From positions 1 through 44,953 of the forward strand of contig NZ_DASWYS010000125.1 in NCBI RefSeq assembly GCF_036404855.1: a stretch of 44,953 nucleotides of DNA, read 5' to 3'. Below are positions 25,491-33,809 of this stretch, piece after piece (position 1 is the stretch's first letter; every line of letters begins with the position of its first letter). The DNA is from Pelomonas sp036404855. GTDB taxonomy: Bacteria; Pseudomonadota; Gammaproteobacteria; Burkholderiales; Burkholderiaceae_C. Under the pieces are notes generated by a model that was not told where the DNA came from, made no database searches, and was given only the letters and a program-made list of their open reading frames with translations. A program made the translations under genes and the position numbers.

Positions 25491-26775
25491 TCCGGGCGAC
25501 CCAGACATCGTAGGCCGCCAGCGTCTTCATCGGCCAGGTGCCCCACCAGGCATAGCCGTTTCGACGCTCCAGGCTGAGGTCGTTGACGTCGTCGTGCAGG
25601 CTTTTGTCGCGATCGCCGAAGACGGGCTTGAGCGTCCCGGCGTCGTAGTACCGCGCCCACAGCGGGCCGGCGCCGGGCTGTTGGACCAGACGGCGCCCCT
25701 GGGCATCGTCCACCCGGACCCAGGCGCGATCGCGCACGGCCAAGGCCCTCAGCGTCGCGATGCCGGCATGAACCGCCTCGACGATGGCCGGCGAGGGCTG
25801 GGGCAGGCTCATCAGGAAAAGCAGTGCCCGGGCGCTCTCGCCGCTGCTCAAGGCCGGCGGCTCATAGTTGCGCGCCGAGGCCGGTGCCAGCGTCAGCGCG
25901 TCATGCTGCTGGGCCCAAAGCGTGAGCCGGCCCTCGACGCGGATCTGCATCGCCAGCAGCAGCCGCGCGGCGCGCTCCTTGGCCGACGCCGCGTCGGCCT
26001 TCAGCGCCGCGGGCAGGAAATCCAGGTCCGCCTCGCCCCGCGAGGCCCAGCCCATCAGCTCGGCCACCTCGACGAAGGCGTTGTCGTTCAGCGTGATGGC
26101 GTCGTGGTAGCCGCCCTGCAGCGGCCACACCTGCGGCCAGCCGCCATTCGGAAACTGCGCCGCCAGCAGGTAGCGCAGGCCGCGCTCGGCCGCCTGCCGG
26201 TAGACACCCCCCGCTTCGCCCGGCTGCTGGGCCGCCACGCGGGCCAGGAAGCGGATCTCGGTGATGGTGGCGTCGTTGTCTATGGTGCCCACATAGCTCC
26301 ACTGGGCATCCTGCGCTGCATCGAAGTCGCCCGGCCCCGCCCTCTTGCCGTTGTTGTCGGCCACGAAGGCCTGGCCTCGCAGTCGCGGCGCGCGGTCGCG
26401 CGGCTGGTTCTTGCCCCAGCCGCCCGCCGGCGTCTGGAAGCTGAGGATGTTGCGGGCCACGGCCAGGGCGGCCTCGCCGGCATACCAGGCGGACGGCTTG
26501 TCCAGCGGCATGCTGCCTTCGCCATGGCCGCCCTCTGGGGCCGCCGGCCAAGCCGCCAGCCCCTGCCGCTCCGAAGCCAGGGCGGCGCGGTCGGCGGCGC
26601 GCTGGGCCTGCGAACGGACCAAGTAGGCCTGCCAGGCCCCTCGCTCAGCGGCCGGCAGGCTGGCCACGCGTTCGGCCGTCAGCGCCCGGGCAGGCGGGAT
26701 CGTGCCGATCGTGGCGGCGTGGCCTACCGACGCGAGCGCCAGGGCGAACAGGGCGAGGGTGCGGATGCCGGGCAT
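25474..26775 (-). CDS. Pectate lyase, polysaccharide lyase family 10
   Basis: A 433-residue exported enzyme that cuts polygalacturonate by beta-elimination. The ATG at 26775 begins a signal peptide (MPGIRTLALFALALASVGHA); the frame continues to a TTG at 26790 that is unlikely. The catalytic domain shows PAGGWGKN, TIDNDATITEIRFLAR, NGGWPQVWPL and FGDRDKSLHDDVNDLSLERR with GYAWWGTWP, the pattern of PL10 enzymes such as Cellvibrio Pel10A and Azospirillum PelA. No binding module is attached. It is convergent with the aldarate transporter gene, and pectin-derived galacturonate oxidised to galactarate would feed that operon; uronate dehydrogenase itself is not in the window. Confidence 0.93.
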   Translation of the reverse strand: MPGIRTLALFALALASVGHAATIGTIPPARALTAERVASLPAAERGAWQAYLVRSQAQRAADRAALASERQGLAAWPAAPEGGHGEGSMPLDKPSAWYAGEAALAVARNILSFQTPAGGWGKNQPRDRAPRLRGQAFVADNNGKRAGPGDFDAAQDAQWSYVGTIDNDATITEIRFLARVAAQQPGEAGGVYRQAAERGLRYLLAAQFPNGGWPQVWPLQGGYHDAITLNDNAFVEVAELMGWASRGEADLDFLPAALKADAASAKERAARLLLAMQIRVEGRLTLWAQQHDALTLAPASARNYEPPALSSGESARALLFLMSLPQPSPAIVEAVHAGIATLRALAVRDRAWVRVDDAQGRRLVQQPGAGPLWARYYDAGTLKPVFGDRDKSLHDDVNDLSLERRNGYAWWGTWPMKTLAAYDVWVARIKTPS

Positions 26776-26869
26776 GACAGAGTGGCGCAAGTGGGGTGGC
26801 CGACAATCTACCGGCTTGCGGCCCCCCGGAGGGCTTCCACCTCGCGCCGCTCACACAGTTGATTGACAG

Positions 26870-28249
26870 ATGATCCATTGCGCGCGTTTTCCGCTGCTGG
26901 CCGCCCTGCTGACCCTGGCCGGCTGCGCTGCCCCGCCCCCACCACCCGCGGAACCCCCCGTCCCCGCCGGCCTGCAACAGGCCTGGGTGCAGGCCGTGGC
27001 CGGCCCCGCCTGGGCCGTGCGCGCGGTAACCGGCGACGCCACCTGTCCCACGCTCAGCTGGGCCGGCGGCAGCGTCGTCATGCAGGAACGCAGCGCCCCC
27101 GGCACTGAGCCCTCGCCACCCGGCAACACCCAGGCCGAGCGCAAACCCACCCGCTTCACGCTGCGTGCCTGCGAGGCGCCCTGGCCGTCCGACGCCGCCA
27201 GCGTGCAGCTTGGCGACGTCACCCTGCAGGCACCCGCTGCCGAGCTGCGCCGCATCCTCGTCATCGGCGACACCGGCTGCCGCCTCAAGGCCTCCGACCA
27301 GGAGTTCCAGCCCTGCGACGAGGCCAGCGGCTGGCCCTTCCCTCGTGTGCTGGCACGTGCGCTGACGCTCGCGCCCGACCTCGTCATCCACGTCGGCGAC
27401 TACCACTACCGCGAGAGCCCCTGCCCCACCGGCATGACGGGCTGCGCCAACAGCCCCTGGGGCTATGGCGACGACACCTGGCAGGCCGACTTCTTCCAAC
27501 CTGCCAAGGCCCTGCTGGCCGCCGCGCCCTGGGTCTTCGTGCGCGGCAACCACGAGGCCTGCAGCCGCGCCGGCCAGGGTTGGCTGCGCTACCTGGATGC
27601 CGGCAGCGGCCCGGCGCGCACCTGCCAGGCCCAGGCCGAGGGCGTCAATGACGGCGACTTCACGCCGCCCTTCGCCGTGCCACTGTCGCCGCGCAGCCAG
27701 CTCATCGTCTTCGACTCCGCCGAGATCGGCAGCCGCACGCCACCGCGCGGCTCGCCTGCCTGGACGCGCTGGCGCGAGCAGCTCGACCGCGTGGCCGAAC
27801 TGTCCGGTGACCGGGCGCAAAGCCTCTTCGTCAGCCACCATCCGAGCCTGGCCTTCAGCCCCAGCCTGCTGGGCGTGCCCAGTCCGGCCCGCTCCGGCCT
27901 GACGCCGCTGCTGCAGGACGCCTTCGGCCAGCGCCTCCTGCCGCCCGGCGTTCAGGCCACGCTGCATGGCCATCTGCACATCCACCAGGTGCTGGGCTTC
28001 GCGAGCAACCAGCCCGCCAGCCTCGTCATCGGCAACGGCGGCTCGGCGGCTTCGGGCCGCATCAACGTCGCGGCGGCGCTGAACGCCGAGCCCCGGCCCG
28101 GCGTGCGCGTGGAAACCTTCCAGAGCCATACGGAATTCGGCATGACGCTGCTGAGGGCCACCCCCCAGGGCTGGCAGCTGAAGGCCTTCAACGCACTGGG
28201 CCAGCCCTTGGCAACGTGCAGCCTGGCGGGCCAGAAGCTGCGTTGCTGA
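26870..28249 (+). CDS. Metallophosphoesterase lipoprotein
   Basis: A 459-residue exported calcineurin-like phosphoesterase. The N-terminus is a lipoprotein signal (LLAALLTLAGC, lipid on Cys18) followed by a proline-rich stretch. The metal-binding motifs appear in order: ILVIGDTGC, VIHVGDYHYRE, FVRGNHEAC, VSHHPS and ATLHGHLHIHQ. An N-terminal domain of about 110 residues precedes the catalytic part. Several cysteine pairs suggest disulfides in the periplasm. The substrate is unknown. It is divergent from the pectate lyase gene across 94 bases and appears to be transcribed alone. Confidence 0.87.
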   Translation: MIHCARFPLLAALLTLAGCAAPPPPPAEPPVPAGLQQAWVQAVAGPAWAVRAVTGDATCPTLSWAGGSVVMQERSAPGTEPSPPGNTQAERKPTRFTLRACEAPWPSDAASVQLGDVTLQAPAAELRRILVIGDTGCRLKASDQEFQPCDEASGWPFPRVLARALTLAPDLVIHVGDYHYRESPCPTGMTGCANSPWGYGDDTWQADFFQPAKALLAAAPWVFVRGNHEACSRAGQGWLRYLDAGSGPARTCQAQAEGVNDGDFTPPFAVPLSPRSQLIVFDSAEIGSRTPPRGSPAWTRWREQLDRVAELSGDRAQSLFVSHHPSLAFSPSLLGVPSPARSGLTPLLQDAFGQRLLPPGVQATLHGHLHIHQVLGFASNQPASLVIGNGGSAASGRINVAAALNAEPRPGVRVETFQSHTEFGMTLLRATPQGWQLKAFNALGQPLATCSLAGQKLRC

Positions 28250-28391
28250 TGGGCACATCTGTCACCCATGACCTTTGCCATGTGACGGCATCGGTAACGC
28301 CCGCGCATTCCGTCACTTCGACCCCGAATTGAAGGGTTTCCGCAGGGTAAATCGGGCCTGCCTACCGAACCGCCCCGCTACACTGGGGCAA

Positions 28392-28414
28392 CCTGTCAAG
28401 CTGTTTTCGACAGG
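28392..28414. promoter_or_regulatory. Inverted repeat before the processing-protease gene
   Basis: CCTGTC (28392-28397) and GACAGG (28409-28414) with an 11-base loop lie 27 bases before the protease ATG. It may be a leader hairpin or operator; there is no T tract, so it is not a terminator. The rest of the 192-base gap shows no clear promoter. Confidence 0.3.
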
Positions 28415-28441
28415 ATTACGTTGATCACAGGACTCGCCTTC

Positions 28442-29875
28442 ATGAGCTCCAAATTGAAAGTCGCCGGTTGGGTTGCCCTCGGCGCCGTCGCAGGTGCCCT
28501 CACCACGATGCAGCTCCAGGCCAATGCGCGGAGCAGTCTGTCACCCCTGCCGCTGGACGAAATGCAGCAGCTCGCTGCGGTCTTCGGCCTCGTCAAGAGC
28601 GACTACGTCGAACCGGTTGACGAGAAGAAGCTGATCAACGATGCCATCGCCGGCATGGTCTCCGGCCTGGACCCGCATTCGCAGTTCTTCGACAAGAAGA
28701 GCTTCAAGGAATTCCGTGAAGGAACGACCGGCAAGTTCGTCGGCGTCGGCATCGAGATCGGCATGGAAGACGGTCTTGTGAAGATCGTCTCGCCGATCGA
28801 AGGCTCGCCCGCCTTCCGCGCCGGCCTGAAGAGCGGCGACCTCATCAGCCGCATCGACGACACCGCGGTGCGCGGCCTCTCGCTGGATCAGGCCGTCAAG
28901 AAGATGCGCGGCGACCCGGCCACCAAGGTCAGCCTGTCCATCTATCGCAAGGCGGAGAACCGCTCCTTTCCCGTGACCATCGTGCGCGAGGAGATCAAGG
29001 TCCAGAGCGTGCGAGCCAAGGTCATCGAGCCTGGCTACGCCTGGCTACGCGTCAGCCAGTTCCAGGACCGCACCGTCGACGACTTCGCCAAGAAGCTCGA
29101 GGAGATCTACAAGCAGGAGCCCCACCTGAAGGGTCTGGTGCTGGATCTCCGCAACGACCCGGGCGGCCTGCTGGATGGCGCCATCGCCATCTCCGCAGCC
29201 TTCCTGCCCAGGGACGTGGAAGTCGTGTCGACCAATGGCCAGATCGCCGAGTCCAAGGCCAGCTACAAGGCCAACCCGGATGACTACCGCGCGCGCAGGG
29301 GCGACGACCCGATCAAGCGCCTGCCCGTCGCGCTGAAGACGGTGCCGCTGGTGGTGTTGGTCAACGAAGGTTCCGCCAGCGCCAGCGAAATCGTCGCCGG
29401 TGCCTTGCAGGACCACAAGCGCGCCACCGTCATGGGCGCCCAGACCTTCGGCAAGGGCTCGGTGCAGACGGTGCGCCAGCTCGGCCCCGAGACGGCCCTG
29501 AAGATCACCACGGCGCGCTACTACACGCCCAGCGGCCGCTCCATCCAGGCCAAGGGCATCGTGCCCGACGTGATGCTGGACGAAACCGCCGAAGGCAACG
29601 TCTTCGCGGCGTTGCGCATGCGTGAGGCCGACCTCGAGAAGCACCTGAACAACGGCCCCGAGGACAACGATGCGCGCCAGAAGGCCCGCGAGGAAGCCCG
29701 CCAGAAGCTGGAGGCCGAGTTCGCCAAGCGCGCCGAGCCGCCCAAGCCCCTGCCCGAGTTCGGTACCGCCGAAGACTTCCCGCTGGTTCAGGCCCTGAAC
29801 CAGCTCAAGGGTCAGCCTGTGATTGCGTCCAAGACGGCTCTGGAACGCAAGGCCGAAGCCAAGACTAATGACTAA
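28442..29875 (+). CDS. ctpA: C-terminal processing protease, S41 family
   Basis: A 477-residue periplasmic serine protease of the CtpA/Prc family that trims C-termini of envelope proteins. ATG 28442 (MSSKLKVAGWVALGAVAGAL) gives an N-terminal membrane anchor; a TTG seven codons upstream is unlikely. A DPHSQFFD motif, a PDZ domain (about residues 80-170, with GVGIEIG and SPAFRAGLKSGDLI) and the S41 core follow. The Ser/Lys dyad is visible as NEGSASASE (Ser313) and TFGKGSVQ (Lys338), 25 residues apart as in E. coli Prc. A charged coiled-coil tail ends the protein. A strong terminator follows. In other Burkholderiales this gene is often next to a ThiF/MoeB gene, as here after two inserted genes. 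Confidence 0.94.
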   Translation: MSSKLKVAGWVALGAVAGALTTMQLQANARSSLSPLPLDEMQQLAAVFGLVKSDYVEPVDEKKLINDAIAGMVSGLDPHSQFFDKKSFKEFREGTTGKFVGVGIEIGMEDGLVKIVSPIEGSPAFRAGLKSGDLISRIDDTAVRGLSLDQAVKKMRGDPATKVSLSIYRKAENRSFPVTIVREEIKVQSVRAKVIEPGYAWLRVSQFQDRTVDDFAKKLEEIYKQEPHLKGLVLDLRNDPGGLLDGAIAISAAFLPRDVEVVSTNGQIAESKASYKANPDDYRARRGDDPIKRLPVALKTVPLVVLVNEGSASASEIVAGALQDHKRATVMGAQTFGKGSVQTVRQLGPETALKITTARYYTPSGRSIQAKGIVPDVMLDETAEGNVFAALRMREADLEKHLNNGPEDNDARQKAREEARQKLEAEFAKRAEPPKPLPEFGTAEDFPLVQALNQLKGQPVIASKTALERKAEAKTND

Positions 29876-29900
29876 CCGTCGCTCCTGACCTCAAGCACCA

Positions 29901-29928
29901 CGGGCCTCGCAAGAGGCCCGCTTTTTTT
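29901..29928 (+). terminator. Rho-independent terminator after ctpA
   Basis: CGGGCCTC-GCAA-GAGGCCCG forms an 8-bp GC-rich stem with a tetraloop (29901-29920), followed by C and seven T (29922-29928). This is a textbook intrinsic terminator for the plus-strand ctpA transcript, in the gap to the convergent MFS gene. Confidence 0.92.
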
Positions 29929-29945
29929 GTCCGTCTGCCCTCGCC

Positions 29946-31127
29946 TCAGCGGGAGCGCCAGGCAATCGCCAGCGCACCTAGGGCCGCCATGGCCCCCAGC
30001 GCCGGCACCGCGCGCCAGCCCAGGGCGGCCAGCAGGGCCGACCCCAGCGCCGCGCCGCTGGCCATGCCAATGAACATCGCGCTGACAAGGACCGCATTGA
30101 GCCGGCTGCGCGAGGCCGGATCCAGGCTGTAGACGACGCTCTGGTGCGAAACCAGCGCCGCCTGCACACCCAGGTCGAACAGCACCGCCACCACCACCAG
30201 CAGCCACAGCGAGGCCGGCGCCAGAGCCTGGACTGCGAAGGACAGGAAGACCAGCAGCGCCGCGACGCGGATCACGGCCTGCGGTCCGCGCCTGTCGGCC
30301 ATGCCGCCGGCCAGCGGCGCCGCCAGCGCACCAGCCGCGCCCGCCAGGCCGAAGGCGCCGGCGACCGCGCTGCCCTGATTGAAGTCCGGTCCAGCCAGCA
30401 CCAGGGCCAGCGTCGACCAGAAGGCGCTGAAGGCGACCGACAGCAGGCCCTGGGCCAGCGCAGCCCGGCGCAGCCCCGCGTGTTGCCGCCACAGCCCGGC
30501 CATGGACGCCAGCAGCGCACCGTAGCCGGCCTGCGTCGCCGGCACGAAGCGCGGCAGGCTGTGCCAGAGCAACGGGATCAGCAGCGCGACCGCGACGGCT
30601 GCGCTGGCGTAGACCGCCCGCCAGCCGGCGAGCGCCGCCAGCGACCCTGCCGCCACGCGCGACAGCAGGATGCCGAGCAGCAACCCCGTCATGACCTGGC
30701 CCACACGCTTGCCGCGCTCGGCCTCGGGCGCCAGCGTCGCCGCGGCAGGCACCAAGTCCTGGGCCAGCGTGGCGGTGAGCCCGATCGCCACGCTGGCCAC
30801 GCACAGCGCCGCGAAGCCAGGCGCCAGCGCCGCGAGGGCCAGAGCCGCCACCAGCGTCCAGGCCTTGACGACGATGATGCGGCGGCGGTCGAAACGGTCA
30901 CCCAGCGGGGACAGCAGCAGGATGGCCGCGCCATAGCCGAGCTGAGTCAGGGTGGGCAGCAGGCCGATGGTGGCACTGCCCACGCCGAACTGCTCGGACA
31001 GCAGGCCCAGCAGCGGCTGGATGTAGTAGATGGACGCGACGGCCAGGCCGGTGGCCGTGGCGAGCAGCAGCGTCAGCGCCGGGCCCAAGGTGGCCGGCAC
31101 GGAGGCAGGAGAGGGGGTGGACTTCAT
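29946..31127 (-). CDS. MFS exporter (drug:proton antiporter type)
   Basis: A 393-residue inner-membrane carrier with about 12 hydrophobic segments. ATG 31127 gives the family-typical opening, ATGLAVASIYYIQPLLGLLSEQFG, followed by the loop-2 motif LLSPLGDRFDRRRIIV, a variant of the MFS GDRxGRR signature. It resembles small-molecule or sugar-efflux exporters of the DHA1 type; substrate unknown. It is divergent from a LysR regulator across only 73 bases, the usual arrangement of a regulator and its target, so the LysR protein likely controls it. It is convergent with ctpA. Confidence 0.87.
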   Translation of the reverse strand: MKSTPSPASVPATLGPALTLLLATATGLAVASIYYIQPLLGLLSEQFGVGSATIGLLPTLTQLGYGAAILLLSPLGDRFDRRRIIVVKAWTLVAALALAALAPGFAALCVASVAIGLTATLAQDLVPAAATLAPEAERGKRVGQVMTGLLLGILLSRVAAGSLAALAGWRAVYASAAVAVALLIPLLWHSLPRFVPATQAGYGALLASMAGLWRQHAGLRRAALAQGLLSVAFSAFWSTLALVLAGPDFNQGSAVAGAFGLAGAAGALAAPLAGGMADRRGPQAVIRVAALLVFLSFAVQALAPASLWLLVVVAVLFDLGVQAALVSHQSVVYSLDPASRSRLNAVLVSAMFIGMASGAALGSALLAALGWRAVPALGAMAALGALAIAWRSR

Positions 31128-31186
31128 GGCGCCGCAGTGTGGCCAGCCCGGGCAAGACCCGCTAGACGCAGAGCACGCCTGACTGC

Positions 31187-31203
31187 CATACGCTACACGT
31201 ATG
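31187..31203. promoter_or_regulatory. LysR-type T-N11-A box overlapping the lysR start codon
   Basis: CATACG (31187-31192) and CGTATG (31198-31203) are exact complements five bases apart, and they contain a T-N11-A arrangement as expected for LysR-type regulators. The right arm includes the regulator's own ATG, so binding could repress its gene while the left side faces the MFS promoter. Confidence 0.5.
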
Positions 31204-32124
31204 AGCACCACCTCCGATCGCCTGCAGCTGATGCAGACCTTCATCCGCATCGTCGAAGCCGGCAGCTTGTCTGCCGCGGCACGCCAGCTCGGCACGACCC
31301 AGCCCACCGTCAGCCGGCGCCTGCAGGCGCTGGAGCAGCAGTTCGGCCAGCCGCTGATCCAGCGCTCCACGCACGCGCTGCGCCTGACCGACACCGGCGA
31401 ACGGGCGCTGGAGCGCGCCAAAGCCCTCGCGGCCGAATGGGAAGACTTCGAGCACTCGTTGCGTGCCGAACCCGCGCGGCCCGCCGGCCTGCTGCGCGTG
31501 CAGGTGCCGCATGCCTTCGGTCAGGAGCACCTGATCGCGCCACTGGTGCGCGCCCTGCAGGATGCGCCCGGCCTGCGGGTGGACTGGCTGCTGAACGACG
31601 CATCGCCCAACTTCATCGAACAGGGACTGGACTGCGCCATCCGCGTCGGCGGCCGCGCGGAGGGTGCCGTCGTCGCCATCCCGTTGGCGCGCGTGCCGCG
31701 CGTGCTGGTGGCGGCGCCCGGGCTGCTGGCCGGGCGCAGCTTCGAGGAGCCCGAGTCGCTGGCCGAGCTGCCCTGGATCGCCATCTCGACCTTCTACCGC
31801 CAGGAGCTGCAGCTGGAGCGCGACGACGGCGTCCGCCAGCGCCTGCCCATCCGGCCGGTACTCGCCACCGACAGCCTCTATGCCACCCGCGAGGCCGCAC
31901 GCCTGGGCCTGGGCGCAGCACTGGTGTCGGGCTGGGCAGTGCATCAAGACATCGCCGAAGGGCGCCTCGTGCACCTGCTACCGCGCTGGCGCGGCCCTGC
32001 CTTGCCGGTGCAGCTGCTCTACCCCAACCCGCCGGCGCCACCCGCGCGGCTGCGCTACTTCATTGAGGCCATGCGGCGCAGCATGGCCGAACCGCTCTGG
32101 CCCGATATGCTGCCAACGCCATGA
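31201..32124 (+). CDS. LysR-family transcription regulator
   Basis: A 307-residue regulator. The N-terminal helix-turn-helix (residues about 8-65) reads FIRIVEAGSLSAAARQLG with TTQPTVSRRLQALEQQFG, followed by a linker helix and an effector-binding domain with LRVQVPHAFGQEHLI and LDCAIRVGG. It belongs to the broad group with MFS or redox targets. The start at 31201 lacks a Shine-Dalgarno sequence and lies within a palindrome. It is divergent from the MFS gene, its likely target, and its stop overlaps the ThiF/MoeB-like start by four bases. The effector is unknown. Confidence 0.92.
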   Translation: MSTTSDRLQLMQTFIRIVEAGSLSAAARQLGTTQPTVSRRLQALEQQFGQPLIQRSTHALRLTDTGERALERAKALAAEWEDFEHSLRAEPARPAGLLRVQVPHAFGQEHLIAPLVRALQDAPGLRVDWLLNDASPNFIEQGLDCAIRVGGRAEGAVVAIPLARVPRVLVAAPGLLAGRSFEEPESLAELPWIAISTFYRQELQLERDDGVRQRLPIRPVLATDSLYATREAARLGLGAALVSGWAVHQDIAEGRLVHLLPRWRGPALPVQLLYPNPPAPPARLRYFIEAMRRSMAEPLWPDMLPTP

Positions 32125-32870
32125 CTGACGACGACCTGCTGCGCTATTCCCGCCACCTGCTGCTCGACGAGATCGGCATCGAGGGCCAGCAGCGCCTGCT
32201 CGACGCCCGCGCGCTCGTCATCGGGGCGGGCGGCCTGGGCTCGCCCGTCTCGCTCTACCTTGCCTCGGCCGGTGTCGGGCACATCACGCTGGTCGACCAC
32301 GACACCGTGTCGCTGACCAACCTGCAGCGCCAAATCGCCCACGACATGGGCAGCCTGGACCGGCTCAAGGTGGATTCAGCCGCGGCCCGCATGGCGGCGC
32401 TGAACCCCGGCGTGCGCACCCGCACGCTGACCACCCGGGCGGACGCCGCGCTGCTCGACGCCGAGGTGCCGGCTGCCGACGTCGTCATCGACTGCACCGA
32501 CAACTTCGCGACTCGCCACCTCGTCAACGCCGCCTGCGTGCGCCATGCCAGGCCACTGGTCTCCGGCGCGGCCATCGGCTTCGACGGCCAGATCAGCGTC
32601 TATGACAGCCGCTCCGGCGAGCACCCCTGCTACGCCTGCCTGTTCCCACCCGAATCCGGCTTCGAGGATGCGGCCTGCTCGACGATGGGCGTGTTCGCGC
32701 CGCTGGTGGGCATCGTCGGCAGCGTGCAAGCGGCCGAGGCCCTGAAGTTGCTGGCGTGCGTGGGCGAGCCGCTGGCTGGCCGGCTGTTGATGCTCGACGG
32801 CCGCCGCATGCAGTGGAGCGAGATCGCGATGCAGCGCGACCCCGAATGCCGGGTCTGCGGCGGCCGGTGA
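32121..32870 (+). CDS. ThiF/MoeB-family adenylyltransferase
   Basis: A 249-residue E1-like enzyme that adenylates the C-terminal glycine of a ubiquitin-like sulfur carrier (MoaD or ThiS), for molybdopterin or thiamine synthesis. The nucleotide motif is GAGGLGSP (residues 35-42), followed by LVDHDTVSLTNLQRQ, DCTDNFATR, the catalytic-region Cys186 in AACSTMGVFAPLVG, and two CxxC pairs (CYAC, CRVC) that bind zinc. There is no rhodanese domain. MoeB, ThiF and HesA cannot be told apart here because no moa, moe or thi gene is near. It is translationally coupled to the LysR gene (ATGA). Confidence 0.9.
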   Translation: MTDDDLLRYSRHLLLDEIGIEGQQRLLDARALVIGAGGLGSPVSLYLASAGVGHITLVDHDTVSLTNLQRQIAHDMGSLDRLKVDSAAARMAALNPGVRTRTLTTRADAALLDAEVPAADVVIDCTDNFATRHLVNAACVRHARPLVSGAAIGFDGQISVYDSRSGEHPCYACLFPPESGFEDAACSTMGVFAPLVGIVGSVQAAEALKLLACVGEPLAGRLLMLDGRRMQWSEIAMQRDPECRVCGGR

Positions 32871-32933
32871 ATTCCTGCCAGCGCCCCGAATGGGGCTGAA
32901 AATCCGCCCCGACCTGCCCTAGATGCCCTACCC

Positions 32934-33809
32934 ATGAAGCCCACCGACGTCCCGACGCGCAACTTCCCGACCGCCCTGGAGGAATGCTGCACGCTGCAAC
33001 CCCACCCCGACTACGACCGCCCGGGCAGCGCCTATGAGCTGGCCTTCAAGGACGAAGGTTTCCTGCTGCGTGAGGACATGCGGCCCGTGCGCATGCAGCT
33101 GGAGCTGATGAAGCCCGAGGTCATCCTGAACGAACAGGGCGTCAAGTCCACCATCGTCATCTTCGGCAGCGCGCGCATCCTGCCGGCCGAGGCGGCCCAG
33201 GCCCTGCTGACCGTGGCGCTGGACCAGGGCGACGAGGCTGGCGCCGCCAGGGCCCGCCGCCAGCTTGCGATGAGCCGCTACTACGAGGAGGCACGCCGCT
33301 TTGCGCAGATCGCGACCAGCACCTGTGCCGAACGCGGCCGGCCCGTCGTCATCGCCACCGGCGGCGGCCCCGGCATCATGGAAGCTGGCAACCGCGGCGC
33401 CTACGAAGTGGGGGGTAAGAGTGTGGGCCTCAACATCGTGCTGCCGCACGAGCAGTACCCCAACCCGTACATCACGCCGGAGCTGTGCTTCCGCTTCCAT
33501 TACTTCGGTCTGCGCAAGATGCACTTCCTGATGCGCTCCATTGCGCTGGTGTGCTTCCCGGGCGGCTTCGGCACGCTGGACGAACTCTTCGAGACGCTGA
33601 CGCTGATCCAGACCGGCAAGAGCCGCCCCCGCCCCATCTTGCTGTTCGGGCGCGATTTCTGGACCAAGCTCCTCAACGTCGACCTGCTGCTGGAAACCGG
33701 CATGATCAGCCCGGGCGACGAAAAGCTCTTCCACTACGTCGAGACGGCCGAGGAAGCTTGGGCCGTGCTTGAAGCCCAACCCGAACTATCGAGCGAAAGC
33801 CCCGCATGA
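32934..33809 (+). CDS. LOG-family protein (TIGR00730 type)
   Basis: A 291-residue Rossmann-fold protein of the LOG/lysine-decarboxylase-like family. It has STIVIFGSARI, VIATGGGPGIMEAGNRGA and the hallmark PGGFGTLDELFE (residues 209-220). Members of the shorter LOG group cleave cytokinin or purine nucleoside monophosphates to the base and ribose 5-phosphate; this one has an N-terminal extension of about 70 residues, so its substrate may differ. Old annotations call this family lysine decarboxylase, which is wrong. Its stop overlaps the arginase start (ATGA), so the two are made together. Confidence 0.9.
   Translation: MKPTDVPTRNFPTALEECCTLQPHPDYDRPGSAYELAFKDEGFLLREDMRPVRMQLELMKPEVILNEQGVKSTIVIFGSARILPAEAAQALLTVALDQGDEAGAARARRQLAMSRYYEEARRFAQIATSTCAERGRPVVIATGGGPGIMEAGNRGAYEVGGKSVGLNIVLPHEQYPNPYITPELCFRFHYFGLRKMHFLMRSIALVCFPGGFGTLDELFETLTLIQTGKSRPRPILLFGRDFWTKLLNVDLLLETGMISPGDEKLFHYVETAEEAWAVLEAQPELSSESPA

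Noticed and set aside
31128..31421. N-terminal extension of the MFS protein to position 31421
   Set aside because: It would run through the divergent promoter region and into the LysR gene. The ATG at 31127 gives the normal family N-terminus.
30144..32066. A 640-codon plus-strand frame across the MFS and LysR genes
   Set aside because: It is antisense to the MFS gene and out of frame with LysR, with very high Gln and Arg content and no domain.
32883..32896. GCCCC-GAAT-GGGGC hairpin after the ThiF/MoeB gene as a terminator
   Set aside because: The stem is only five base pairs and no T tract follows, so it is too weak to call.
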